A model generated the notes under the pieces. It ran no database searches and was not told the DNA's origin. It worked only from the letters and a program-made list of their open reading frames with translations. Positions 55,806 through 64,000 of a stretch of 64,000 nucleotides of DNA are shown one piece after another. Made by a program: the position numbers and the translations under genes. Positions within the stretch are counted from its first letter, which is position 1; every line of letters starts with the position of its first letter. Origin of the DNA: Streptomyces monomycini (GTDB taxonomy: Bacteria > Actinomycetota > Actinomycetes > Streptomycetales > Streptomycetaceae); contig NZ_JAFIQY010000002.1 in assembly GCF_022271435.1 (NCBI RefSeq), positions 62,001 to 126,000 of the forward strand. Reading direction: 5' to 3'.

Positions 55806-58800
55806 TCACCCCTTGTCGAGATACTGCTCGCGCTCGGCGTCCAGCAGGGCCTGGAGGGCGATGCGCAGCTCCGGATATCCGGTCAGCTCCGGGTCGGCGG
55901 CGACCACCGAGGTGGCCTCCTCCCGGGCAGCCTCGATGACCTGCTCGTCCTCGATGACGGCGAGCATCCGCAGGGACGTACGGGCGCCGGACTGGGCCTG
56001 GCCGAGGACGTCGCCCTCGCGGCGCTGCTCCAGGTCGATACGGGACAGCTCGAAGCCGTCCAGGGTGCCGGCCACCGCGGCGAGCCGGGCCCGCGCGGGG
56101 CTGGCCTCGGGCATCTCGCTGACCAGCAGGCATAGGCCGGGGGCCGAGCCGCGGCCGACCCGGCCGCGCAGCTGGTGCAGCTGGGAGACGCCGAACCGGT
56201 CCGCGTCCATGATCACCATGGCGGTGGCGTTGGGCACGTTCACCCCGACCTCGATGACGGTGGTCGCCACCAGCGCGTCCACCTCGCCGGCCGCGAACCG
56301 GCGCATCACCGCGTCCTTGTCGTCCGGATGCATCCGGCCGTGCAGCACCGCGACGCGCAGCCCGGCCAGCGGCCCCTTGGTGAGCTGCGCGGCGACGTCC
56401 AGGACGGCCAGCGGGGGCCGCTTGTCCTCGCCCGCCGCCGTGTCCTCCCCCTCCTTCTTCTTCGCGCCCTTGCCCTTCGGTGCCTCCTCCTCGTCACCGA
56501 TGCGGGGGCAGACCACGTACGCCTGGTGGCCGGACTCGACCTCCTCACGCACCCGCTCCCAGGCCCGCGCCAGGAAGTGCGGCTTGTCCTTGGCAGGCAC
56601 GACATGGCTGGCGATCGGCGAGCGCCCGGCGGGGAGTTGGTCCAGTACGGAGGTCTCCAGGTCGCCGAAGACGGTCATCGCGACCGTACGGGGAATGGGC
56701 GTGGCCGTCATGACGAGCAGATGCGGCGGCTGCTTGCCCTTGCCGCGCAGCGCGTCCCGCTGCTCCACACCGAAGCGGTGCTGCTCGTCGACGACGACCA
56801 GGCCCAGGTCGTGGAACTGGACCTTGTCCTCGATCAGCGCGTGGGTGCCGATGGCGATCCCGGCCTCGCCCGTGACCAGGTCCAGCAGGGCCTGGCGGCG
56901 GGCGGCGGCGCCCATCGACCCGGTCAACAGCACCACCTTCGTGCCGTGCTCGGCGCCGCCCAGCATTCCTCCCTCGGCCAGCTCCCCCATCATCTCCGTG
57001 ATGGACCGGTGGTGCTGCTGGGCGAGCACTTCGGTGGGCGCGAGCATCGCCGCCTGCCCGCCGGTGTCCACGACGGCGAGCATGGCGCGCAGGGCCACCA
57101 TGGTGTTGTGCGTGACGGTGAAATGGTCGGTCACGTACGCATGGCTCGGGTGCGCGACGCTGATGCACTGGACCGGCTTCCTGCCGACGTACTCGACGGC
57201 TCGGATGCCGCGGCGGAACGTGGCGCACTTCGGACGCCCCCGCATCCGTTCCGCCTTTCGCGCCAGCCGGAACGGCGGGTACTCATCGGGCAGCGCCACG
57301 GATACGTCGAAGTCTTCCCGCCCGGGCAGGACCCGCGCTCGGCCGCCCAGCGAGCGCACCAGCCATGCGGCATCGTCGGCGAGCTGCCGGGAGGCCGCGC
57401 AGAAGGAGACGGCCAGGCCCGTCTTCTGGACCGTGCCGTCCGCGTCCATGAGTCCTTGCAGGAGAGCCAGTCGGTCCTTGACCGGTGCGTTCTTGTAGCC
57501 GGGGGGCACGAACTTCGTGTGCGAGGAGGCACCCCACAGACCCAGTCCGCGCAGGGCCTGGATTACGGGGTTGCGGCGCGTCCCGTCCTCCGGGCCCGTC
57601 ATACGAAGGGTGTGGTCGCGGTTCTCCCCCGGTACGGAGACCAGTTCGCAGGCCGGAGCCACCGCGGCGGCGACCGCCCCCAGAAGGCTTTCGTCCATGC
57701 TGGAGAACCGCAGGTGGTGCCGGAAGGAACCGACTCCCAGAAGGAGCCCCATCAGGTACGGGTCCAGCGGGCGCTCAGCGCCGCCTTCGAGGTCCGCCAC
57801 TCCCGCGGGCGCGATGTACCACTTGGACGAGCCGTCGGCCTGGAAAGTGTCGTGCCGGATCTCCCGGGTCGTCATCACCTTCGGCCGTTCGCCACGGTCC
57901 CATGCGCAACTGGTCGCGACGATCCACAAGTGCTCGTCATCGCACTCGACCGTGCTCCCGTCGGACAGCACGAGACGCCAGACGTCCCGTTCCCCCTGGG
58001 GAAAGACCCCGTCCAGCACCGCGATGTCACCGTTGGGCACCACCACCTCGTCGCCAGGAGCCATGTCGCCCATGCGGCGGAACCCCTGAGGGGTGAGCAC
58101 CGAGGCATCGAGCGGCTGGGCCTTCCCGGAACCGACTTCCCCCTGAAGAAGCCGGTGCATCGGATGGTCCGTCGCCAGATCGCCGAAGATTTCACGGCTG
58201 ACCTTCTGCTGGCCTTCGGTGAGGGTGAAGGGGAGTTTCGCGTCGAAGGCGTCGAGCAGGCCGCCGGGGGTCAACGGGCGCGGAGTGGCGGGGAGTTGGG
58301 TTTCCGCCATGCGGCGGCGGGCGAGGGCGACCTGGAGGACGAAGGCCTCGTCCCACTTGAGCCGGGAGCGGGCGTCCTCGATGTCGGCCTTCGTGCGCGG
58401 GCGGTGGACCTTCTCCAGGGCGTCCGGGAGCGGCAGCAGGGCCCGGCCCGCGCGCAGCGCCTCCGGCAGCGGGTCGAGTGCCTCGCGGGCGCTGGGCAGC
58501 ACCGCGTCGACGGCCTTGGTGATCTTCCAGGAGGCCATCTGCTGGCAGGCCGGGTAGATCGGCATGAGGCGGCCGGCGAAGGCGTCCACGGCCTCCTCCC
58601 CGGACTCGCCGGACTCTCCGCCCTCACCTTCCAGCAGCGCGTACTCGGGGTGGGCCAGTTGCAGCTTGCGGTTGAAGACCGAGACCTTGCCCGCGAACAT
58701 CGCGCGGCGGCCGGGCAGCAGGTCCTTGTGCGGCTTGTGGATGCCCTTGCCGAAGAAGACGAGCTGGAGGCGGCCGCTGCCGTCGGTGAGGGTCACCTCC

Positions 58801-59048
58801 AGGCGCTGGCCGCGGCCGTTGTTGAACTTCAGGACACGGGCGTCCGCGACCCGCGCGACGACCGTGACGTGTTCGTCCAGCGGCAGGTCGGAGAGCCGGG
58901 TCAGCTCACCGCGCTCCGCGTACTTCCGCGGATAGTGGTGCAGCAGGTCGCCGACCGTGTGCAGACCGAGATGCTCGGCCATCACCTTGGCGGTGGTGCC
59001 ACCGAGAATCTTCTTCAGGGGTTCGTCGAGCGCGGACACGATGACCAT
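55806..59048 (-). CDS. recG: ATP-dependent DNA helicase RecG, containing an intein
   Basis: A 1080-residue precursor; removing residues 310-648 leaves a 741-residue RecG of normal length. Extein domains: OB-fold wedge (about 50-135), helicase domain 1 with Walker A split as GEVGSGK/T, DEQH box VVVDEQHRFG and motif III MTATPIPRT, helicase domain 2 ending in VIEVGVNVPNATAMV and QLRGRVGRG. RecG remodels stalled forks and Holliday junctions. Without splicing the P-loop is broken and ATPase activity should be absent. ATG at 59048 or GTG at 59039; neither has a clear ribosome binding site. The DAK2-domain gene is 83 bases upstream. Confidence 0.96.
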   Translation of the reverse strand: MVIVSALDEPLKKILGGTTAKVMAEHLGLHTVGDLLHHYPRKYAERGELTRLSDLPLDEHVTVVARVADARVLKFNNGRGQRLEVTLTDGSGRLQLVFFGKGIHKPHKDLLPGRRAMFAGKVSVFNRKLQLAHPEYALLEGEGGESGESGEEAVDAFAGRLMPIYPACQQMASWKITKAVDAVLPSAREALDPLPEALRAGRALLPLPDALEKVHRPRTKADIEDARSRLKWDEAFVLQVALARRRMAETQLPATPRPLTPGGLLDAFDAKLPFTLTEGQQKVSREIFGDLATDHPMHRLLQGEVGSGKAQPLDASVLTPQGFRRMGDMAPGDEVVVPNGDIAVLDGVFPQGERDVWRLVLSDGSTVECDDEHLWIVATSCAWDRGERPKVMTTREIRHDTFQADGSSKWYIAPAGVADLEGGAERPLDPYLMGLLLGVGSFRHHLRFSSMDESLLGAVAAAVAPACELVSVPGENRDHTLRMTGPEDGTRRNPVIQALRGLGLWGASSHTKFVPPGYKNAPVKDRLALLQGLMDADGTVQKTGLAVSFCAASRQLADDAAWLVRSLGGRARVLPGREDFDVSVALPDEYPPFRLARKAERMRGRPKCATFRRGIRAVEYVGRKPVQCISVAHPSHAYVTDHFTVTHNTMVALRAMLAVVDTGGQAAMLAPTEVLAQQHHRSITEMMGELAEGGMLGGAEHGTKVVLLTGSMGAAARRQALLDLVTGEAGIAIGTHALIEDKVQFHDLGLVVVDEQHRFGVEQRDALRGKGKQPPHLLVMTATPIPRTVAMTVFGDLETSVLDQLPAGRSPIASHVVPAKDKPHFLARAWERVREEVESGHQAYVVCPRIGDEEEAPKGKGAKKKEGEDTAAGEDKRPPLAVLDVAAQLTKGPLAGLRVAVLHGRMHPDDKDAVMRRFAAGEVDALVATTVIEVGVNVPNATAMVIMDADRFGVSQLHQLRGRVGRGSAPGLCLLVSEMPEASPARARLAAVAGTLDGFELSRIDLEQRREGDVLGQAQSGARTSLRMLAVIEDEQVIEAAREEATSVVAADPELTGYPELRIALQALLDAEREQYLDKG
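57105..58121 (-). other. RecG intein (339 residues, class 3 signature, LAGLIDADG domain)
   Basis: Residues 310-648 of the RecG precursor interrupt GEVGSGK-TMVALRAML. The insert begins with Ala (AQPLDASVLTPQGFRRMGD) and ends TVTHN before Thr+1. Class 3 triad: Trp66 in EHLWIV (block B), Cys319 in PVQCISV (block F) and Thr337 in VTHN (block G). Residues about 120-300 form a homing endonuclease region with two LAGLIDADG motifs: YLMGLLLGVGSF (122-133), where the usual Asp is Val130, and LLQGLMDADG (220-229), intact. Splicing would use Cys319 and Thr+1 with Asn339 cyclisation. Endonuclease activity is doubtful. Confidence 0.92.
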
Positions 59049-59131
59049 TGCACACCACGCCACTGACAACCGGCGGCAGGCCCCGGAATTCCGCCGGGAC
59101 GGTACGGATTTCCGCACCCCCTTCCGGGGCG

Positions 59132-60892
59132 TTATTCGACGCCGATGAGAAGGGGCGCGCCGCGCTGCCCGCCTTCGTAGACGACGGTGTCCACGGCCAG
59201 GTGGCGTTCCCGTACGTGCCTTTCCAGGCGTTCCGCGAGGGAATCGGGGAAATCCGCGCCCAGGACGAGCGTCACCATTTCCCCGCCCGCGGAGAGCATC
59301 CGGTCCAGGACGGTCACCGCGGTCGCGGCCAGGTCGGAGCCGATCACCACCACGTCCCCGTCGATGAGGCCGAGGACGTCGCCGGCCTGGCAGACGCCGG
59401 CCATCGTCCAGGACTGGCGTTCGGCGACGGCCAGCTCCGCGTAGCGGGTGGCGCCCGCGGCCGAGGTCATGGCCACCATGTCCTCGTCGAAGCTGCGGGC
59501 GGGCTCGTGCACGGCCAGCGCGGCGATGCCCTGGACGGCGGCGCGGGTGGGGATCAGGGCGACCCGTACGCCTTCGGTACGGGCCTGCTCGGCCGCTGCC
59601 GCCGCCGTGTGCCGCAGTTCGGGGTCGTTGGGCAGCAGCATCACCTCGCGGGCGTTCGCCTGCCGGATGGCCTGCACCAGCTCGCCGCTGGCGGGCGGCT
59701 CCCCGGGGCGTACGGTCACCGCCGTCGCGCCCGCCTCGGCGCACAGGCCGGCGAGCCCGTCGCCCGGCACCACGGCCACCACGGCGCGCGCCGCGGGCTC
59801 GGGCGCGCGGCGGCGGGGGCCCCGGCCGCCGCTGTCCGGCGCCCCGAAGTGGGTGATGCGGATGCGGTACGGGCGGCCCGCCTCGATGCCCGCCTCGACG
59901 GCGGCGCCCGCGTCGTCCACGTGGACGTGCACGTTCCACAGGCCGTCGCCGCCGACGACCACCAGGGAGTCGCCGAGGGCGTCCAGCCGTGTGCGCAGCC
60001 GGGCCACGGCGGGGTCGTCGGCCTCCAGGAGGTAGAGCACTTCGAAGGCGGGCCCGTCCGGGTCGGCGTCGTTGCCGTGGGGGCCGACCGGGGCCGTGCC
60101 CTCGCTGCACGCCTCCTCGGAGGCCTGCCCGGCCCCCTCCGCCGCCGGGCAGCCGCCGGCCACCGGCACGGGCGCGTCCGGCCGTACGGTGATCGCCGCG
60201 GTCGGCACCTCTCCGGACAGCGCCCCGGCCAGCGCACCCAGCAGGGCGACCAGGCCGCAGCCGCCCGCGTCCACGACGCCCGCCCGGCCCAGTACCGCCA
60301 GCTGCCCCGGTGTCGCCTCCAGGGCGGCTCGCGCCCCTTCGTACGCGGCCCGGGCGACCGCCGCCGGGGTCCCGTCGGCCCGCTCCGCCGCCTGCGCGGC
60401 CACGGTGGCGACCGTGAGGACCGTGCCCTCCACGGGGTGCGCCACCGCCTCGTACGTCGATTCGGCCGCCCGCCGCAGGGCCTGCTTCAGCACGGCCGCC
60501 GGGCCGCCGGGCCCAGCCTCGGCCCCGTCCTCGTCCCCGGAGCCGGACCTGGAGCCGGACCCGGACCCGGACCCCAGGATCTCCGCCATGCCCCGCAGCA
60601 GCTGCGCGAGGATCGTGCCGGAGTTGCCGCGGGCGCCGATCAGCGCCCCGTGTGCCATGGCGCCGACGGCGTCGGCCAGGTCCGGTGCGGTGCCCGAGGC
60701 GCCGTGTCCGTCGAAGGCGGCCTCGACCGCGCGGGCCGCGGACTCCACGGTCAGGTACAGGTTGGTGCCGGTGTCGCCGTCGGCCACGGGGTAGACGTTG
60801 ATCGCGTCGATCCGCTCGCGCTCGCGGCCCAGGGCCGTCAGCGCGAGGGCGCACCAGGTACGTACCGCATCGGCGTCGAGCGGGTGCGGCAC
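59132..60892 (-). CDS. DAK2-domain protein (FakA/YloV-like)
   Basis: A 586-residue protein. Residues 1-200 are a DhaL-like ATP/nucleotide domain: NVYPVADGDTGTNLYLT and AHGALIGARGNSGTILAQ, the metal-binding and nucleotide loops. A middle domain (YLLEADDPAVARLRT, HVHVDDAGAAVEA) and a C-terminal EDD-like domain follow. Related to the fatty acid kinase FakA; its DegV/FakB partner is not in the window. The GTG at 60892 lies eight bases after AGGAGG. A Gly-Ser hexanucleotide repeat (near 60537-60575) gives GSGSGSRSGSG. Divergent from rpmB. Confidence 0.88.
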   Translation of the reverse strand: MPHPLDADAVRTWCALALTALGRERERIDAINVYPVADGDTGTNLYLTVESAARAVEAAFDGHGASGTAPDLADAVGAMAHGALIGARGNSGTILAQLLRGMAEILGSGSGSGSRSGSGDEDGAEAGPGGPAAVLKQALRRAAESTYEAVAHPVEGTVLTVATVAAQAAERADGTPAAVARAAYEGARAALEATPGQLAVLGRAGVVDAGGCGLVALLGALAGALSGEVPTAAITVRPDAPVPVAGGCPAAEGAGQASEEACSEGTAPVGPHGNDADPDGPAFEVLYLLEADDPAVARLRTRLDALGDSLVVVGGDGLWNVHVHVDDAGAAVEAGIEAGRPYRIRITHFGAPDSGGRGPRRRAPEPAARAVVAVVPGDGLAGLCAEAGATAVTVRPGEPPASGELVQAIRQANAREVMLLPNDPELRHTAAAAAEQARTEGVRVALIPTRAAVQGIAALAVHEPARSFDEDMVAMTSAAGATRYAELAVAERQSWTMAGVCQAGDVLGLIDGDVVVIGSDLAATAVTVLDRMLSAGGEMVTLVLGADFPDSLAERLERHVRERHLAVDTVVYEGGQRGAPLLIGVE

Positions 60893-61154
60893 CGTTCGTC
60901 CTCCTCGGCCAGCGGCCCTCGGTGGGCTCGGCTCGGTCATGCGATCCACCGCACAGTAGTGGCGCGGGGACCCGGCGGCCGGGGCGGGGGCCGGGGCGCT
61001 CATGGTAGTTTCGTTCTACGGGAGCGGTCGTTGTATGCTGCTCCGGTTGCCCGATGCGAATCGGGCCATTCCTCTCCTGGCGAATCGGGTCGGTTCAATG
61101 CACTCCGCTCGTCGGGATTCACCGTAAGTGCATCTGAAGTCTTTGGAGTGACCC

Positions 61155-61340
61155 GTGGCTGCCAACTGCGACGTCTGCGGCAAGGGGCCGGGCTTCGGCA
61201 AGAGCGTTTCCCACTCGCACCGCCGTACCAACCGTCGTTGGAACCCCAACATCCAGACGGTGCGCGCGGTCATCGGGCGCACGCCGAAGCGGCTCAACGT
61301 CTGCACCTCGTGCATCAAGGCCGGCAAGGTCTCGCGCTGA
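61155..61340 (+). CDS. rpmB: 50S ribosomal protein L28 (zinc-binding form)
   Basis: A 61-residue protein starting [20 protein letters not shown], with CDVC and CTSC pairs that bind zinc (C+ paralogue). GTG start at 61155. It stands alone on the plus strand, followed by a terminator shared with thiD. Confidence 0.98.
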   Translation: MAANCDVCGKGPGFGKSVSHSHRRTNRRWNPNIQTVRAVIGRTPKRLNVCTSCIKAGKVSR

Positions 61341-61377
61341 CGTCCTAGTCGAAGCGCAGCCCCGCCGGTTGCCTGAA

Positions 61378-61408
61378 AGCCGGTCCACCTCGGTGGGCCG
61401 GCTTTTTG
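61378..61408. terminator. Terminator between convergent rpmB and thiD
   Basis: Stem AAAGCCGGtCCACC with GGTGGgCCGGCTTT, followed by a T5 run on the rpmB strand. It is an intrinsic terminator for rpmB. Confidence 0.9.
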
Positions 61409-61480
61409 CCGTACCCGCGTACGGAGGCGGCCCGTGCGGCGGGCGCGCGGGCCTTCCTGCTCCCCGACGCGCGGGCCCGC

Positions 61481-62272
61481 CTACGCCCTGAGCCGCCACC
61501 CGTGATCCACCGGCCCGATCCCCGCCCCCAGGCGGAAGCCGCCCGCGATGGCGCCGGTGACGTACTCCTTGGCCGCCGCCACGGCCTCCGGGACCGTGTC
61601 CCCCAGGGCGAGCCGGGCGGCGACGGCGCTGGCGAGGGTGCAGCCGGTGCCGTGGGTGTGCCGGTTGTCGTGCCGCGGGGCGCGCAGCCAGTGCTCCTCG
61701 GTGCCGTCGGTGAGCAGGTCGACGGCGTCGCCCGCCAGGTGGCCGCCCTTGATCAGCGCCCAGCGCGGTCCGAAACCGAGAACCGCGGCGGCGGCGCGCG
61801 GCAGATCCGCCTCGCCCCGTACCCGTACGCCTGTGAGCTGTGCCACTTCGTCGAGGTTGGGGGTGGCGAGGGTGGCCGTCGGCAGCAGCTTGGTGCGGAC
61901 GGCGTCCAGCGCGGAGGCGGCCAGCAGGGCGTCGCCGTGCTTGGAGACGCCGACCGGGTCGACGACGACCGGCGCGGACACCCCGGCGAGCAGGGCGGCG
62001 ACGGTCTCGACCAGTTCGGGTGAGGACAGCATCCCGGTCTTGACGGCCTGGACGCCGATGTCGTCGACGACGCTGCGGAACTGGGCCCGTACGGCTTCGG
62101 CGGGCAGTTCCCACGCGCCCTGCACGCCGAGTGAGTTCTGCGCGGTGACGGCGGTCAGCACGCTCATGCCGTGCGTGCCGAGCGCCAGCATCGTCTTCAG
62201 GTCGGCCTGGATGCCCGCGCCGCCGCCGGAGTCGGACCCGGCGACGGTCAGGACGCGTGGAGGTGTGCGCAT
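61481..62272 (-). CDS. thiD: Hydroxymethylpyrimidine/phosphomethylpyrimidine kinase
   Basis: A 263-residue ribokinase-fold kinase: [20 protein letters not shown] near the start and [20 protein letters not shown] with the anion hole near the end. It phosphorylates HMP and HMP-P for thiamine pyrophosphate synthesis. The ATG at 62272 gives [15 protein letters not shown]. It follows thiL by 71 bases, same strand. Confidence 0.97.
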   Translation of the reverse strand: MRTPPRVLTVAGSDSGGGAGIQADLKTMLALGTHGMSVLTAVTAQNSLGVQGAWELPAEAVRAQFRSVVDDIGVQAVKTGMLSSPELVETVAALLAGVSAPVVVDPVGVSKHGDALLAASALDAVRTKLLPTATLATPNLDEVAQLTGVRVRGEADLPRAAAAVLGFGPRWALIKGGHLAGDAVDLLTDGTEEHWLRAPRHDNRHTHGTGCTLASAVAARLALGDTVPEAVAAAKEYVTGAIAGGFRLGAGIGPVDHGWRLRA

Positions 62273-62343
62273 ACCGGCGAATCTACCGGGGCGCCTTCCG
62301 GGCCCTCCGTGGTCCCCCGGAAGCGGACCGTCCCCCGGCGCCC

Positions 62344-63327
62344 TCAGGCACCGGCCGCCGGATCGCCGTCCCCGTCCTCGCCGAAGTGGTCCCAGCCCGC
62401 ACTGGACCACGGCGCCCCGTCCACCGTCACCTGCGGCAGCGCCGACGGGTTCAGCACCTCGCCGATCACCTTCCAGCGGGCGGGCAGCTTCACGTCCGGC
62501 GGGAACGTCGCCACGATGGCGTGGTCCTCGCCCCCGTTGAGCACCCACTGCATCGGGTCCACGCCGACCGCCGTACCGATGTCGGACATCTGCGAGGGGA
62601 TGTCGATCTGGCCCGAGCGCAGGTCGATACGGACCTTGCTGGCCTCGGCGATGTGGCCGAGGTCGGCGACCAGGCCGTCGCTGACGTCCGTCATGGCGGT
62701 GGCACCGAGACCGGCCGCGGCGGGGCCCGCGTGGTACGGGGGCTCGGGGCGGCGGTGCGCCTCGACGAAGGCGCGCGGGGAGCGGAAGCCGCGGGTGAGG
62801 ACCGCGTAGCCGGCCGCCGACCAGCCCAGCCAGCCGGTGACGGCGACGACGTCGCCCGGCTGGGCACCGGATCGGGTGACCGGTTCCTGGTTGCGCAGGT
62901 CACCCAGGGCGGTGATGGCGACGGTGATGGTGTCGCCGCGTACGACGTCGCCGCCGACCACGGCGGCGCCCGCCACCTGGCACTCGTCGCGCAGCCCGTC
63001 CATCAGCTCGGTCGCCCAGGTCGCGGGCAGTTCGGCGGGCACGACCAGGCCGAGCAGGATGGCGGTGGGCACCGCTCCCATGGCGGCGATGTCGGCCAGG
63101 TTCTGCGCGGCGGCCTTGCGGCCCACGTCGTAGGCGGTGGACCAGTCGCGGCGGAAGTGCCGCCCTTCGAGGAGTACGTCGGTGCTGGCCACGACCCTGC
63201 GGTCGGGCGCGGTGACCACCGCGGCGTCGTCGCCCGGACCGATCCGTACGGCCGGGGTGGCGGTGAGCCGGGAGGTCAGCTCCCTGATCAGCCCGAACTC
63301 TCCCAGCTCGCCCACGGTGCCCTTCAT
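62344..63327 (-). CDS. thiL: Thiamine-monophosphate kinase
   Basis: A 327-residue protein of the PurM-like fold: [20 protein letters not shown] with the metal-binding Asp pair, [19 protein letters not shown] and [18 protein letters not shown]. It phosphorylates thiamine monophosphate to the coenzyme. The ATG at 63327 gives [14 protein letters not shown]. Paired with thiD. Confidence 0.97.
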   Translation of the reverse strand: MKGTVGELGEFGLIRELTSRLTATPAVRIGPGDDAAVVTAPDRRVVASTDVLLEGRHFRRDWSTAYDVGRKAAAQNLADIAAMGAVPTAILLGLVVPAELPATWATELMDGLRDECQVAGAAVVGGDVVRGDTITVAITALGDLRNQEPVTRSGAQPGDVVAVTGWLGWSAAGYAVLTRGFRSPRAFVEAHRRPEPPYHAGPAAAGLGATAMTDVSDGLVADLGHIAEASKVRIDLRSGQIDIPSQMSDIGTAVGVDPMQWVLNGGEDHAIVATFPPDVKLPARWKVIGEVLNPSALPQVTVDGAPWSSAGWDHFGEDGDGDPAAGA

Positions 63328-63536
63328 GCTGCTGCCCTTCCGATGCGTACGGACGATCCGTACTGCGCTGCCGATCCGTACTCCGTCACCGCGTGTCCGG
63401 CTCCCGCTCCCCCGGGGCGGCCGGTCCCCGCGCCGCGCGTCGCGTTCCCCGCGCGGGTCTCCCCGGCGCGCGCGCCGACGCGGTACCGTGGCGTCCCTTC
63501 TTCCCACATGATCCTCGAAGCCGCCCTGGAGGTCCC

Positions 63537-63770
63537 GTGGTACAGGCGTACATCCTGATCCAGACCGAGGTGGGCAAGGCGTCGGCCGTGGCGGAAGTGA
63601 TCGCCAAGATCCCCGGCGTGATCCAGGCCGAGGACGTCACCGGCCCGTACGACGTGATCGTGCGGGCCCAGGCCGACACGGTCGACGAACTCGGCCGCAT
63701 GGTGGTCGCCAAGGTGCAGCAGGTGGACGGCATCACCCGCACCCTGACCTGCCCGGTGGTCCATCTCTAG
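63537..63770 (+). CDS. Stand-alone Lrp/AsnC ligand-binding (RAM) domain protein
   Basis: A 77-residue protein, VQAYILIQTEVGKASAVAEV with IPGVIQAEDVTGPYDVIVRA, matching the RAM domain of Lrp/AsnC regulators without the HTH. Such small proteins bind amino acids and form oligomers. GTG at 63537 after GGAGG. Common in actinobacteria beside thiL. Role unknown. Confidence 0.92.
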   Translation: MVQAYILIQTEVGKASAVAEVIAKIPGVIQAEDVTGPYDVIVRAQADTVDELGRMVVAKVQQVDGITRTLTCPVVHL

Positions 63771-63779
63771 CTCCCCCGT

Positions 63780-64000
63780 ATGCTCGGCCGGGTGATCTCC
63801 TCGTCGCGCCGGCTGCTGGTTCCGGCCCTGCTCACCGTGGCCTTCGCCGCGGTGGGCTGCTCGTCCTCGGTCCCCGTCGCCGCCCCCGCGCCCGAGGGCG
63901 ACTCCGCGCGGCAGTGCCGGGCGCTCCAGAAGGAGTTGCCGCGGACCGTGGACGGGCTGGAGCGGGGCACCGCCGACCCGGTCTCGGACTTCACCGCCGT
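63780..64000 (+). CDS. DUF3515-type lipoprotein, 5' part (runs off the window)
   Basis: ATG at 63780 opens MLGRVISSSRRLLVPALLTV with a signal peptide ending in the lipobox AVGC (Cys27). The mature part begins SSSVPVAAPAPEGDSARQCR and continues to the window edge. This fits the actinobacterial DUF3515 lipoproteins that usually follow the RAM-domain gene. It begins nine bases after the preceding stop. Confidence 0.82.
   Translation, partial: MLGRVISSSRRLLVPALLTVAFAAVGCSSSVPVAAPAPEGDSARQCRALQKELPRTVDGLERGTADPVSDFTA

Noticed and set aside
59049..60854. In-frame extension upstream of recG to 1682 codons
   Set aside because: It is out of frame with and overlaps the DAK2-domain gene and has no RecG-like sequence.
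61341..63536. Search for a TPP riboswitch before thiD or thiL
   Set aside because: The CUGAGA and related core motifs are absent upstream of both genes.

Overview
The window is high-GC actinobacterial chromosome, almost certainly Streptomyces. The evidence is the very high third-position GC, frequent GTG starts, a run of four type I signal peptidase genes beside rplS, an NsdA-type sporulation/antibiotic regulator next to amtB-glnK-glnD, and a GlcP-type sugar porter next to smc. Most of it is the conserved core block that runs from recG/rpmB to comM/dprA in streptomycetes. It is transcribed mainly on the minus strand, so operons read right to left.

Layout from the left. 1-2117 is the end of an integrated element: two overlapping recombinase-type genes, the second running off the window. 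It abuts a dprA gene that stops after 163 residues in a conserved glycine-rich motif (2112-2603), so dprA appears interrupted by the element. An unusual 1-kb C-rich spacer follows, then comM, yraN, a DUF2469 gene, a NUDIX gene, sipZ-sipY-sipX-sipW, rplS, trmD, rimM, khpA and rpsP, then a SprT-like gene and a short archaeal/eukaryotic-type prolyl-tRNA synthetase. A plus-strand methyltransferase gene lies divergent from proS.

18091-26149 is an accessory plus-strand operon of eight genes. They match, one for one, the eight protein families of the poorly understood Escherichia coli yhf cluster (YhfZ regulator, PRD protein, DUF2620, YhfT membrane protein, phosphotriesterase homology protein, two PLP enzymes, phosphopentomutase-like enzyme). 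It sits between core genes and is the best candidate for an undescribed metabolic system here.

The core resumes with ffh, glnD, glnK and amtB (nitrogen sensing and ammonium uptake), nsdA, a prim-pol-like gene, ftsY, an NCS1 permease and a flavin oxidoreductase (plus strand), glcP, smc, a small coiled-coil gene, acyP, a secreted CAP-domain protein, a probably frameshifted membrane-protein gene, mutM, rnc (absB), rpmF, a DUF177 gene, a DivIVA-like coiled-coil gene, coaD, rsmD, recG, a DAK2-domain gene, rpmB, thiD, thiL, an Lrp-type ligand-binding domain gene and a truncated lipoprotein gene.

Two observations stand out. RecG contains a 339-residue intein placed exactly between the Lys and Thr of its Walker A motif. 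It carries the Ala1 and Trp/Cys/Thr signature of class 3 inteins, and one of its two LAGLIDADG motifs is degenerate. The other is the complete yhf-type operon. Many intergenic spaces also hold short, degenerate tandem repeats or strongly strand-skewed C-rich tracts, often starting just beyond a stop codon. No tRNA, rRNA, CRISPR array or insertion sequence was recognised.
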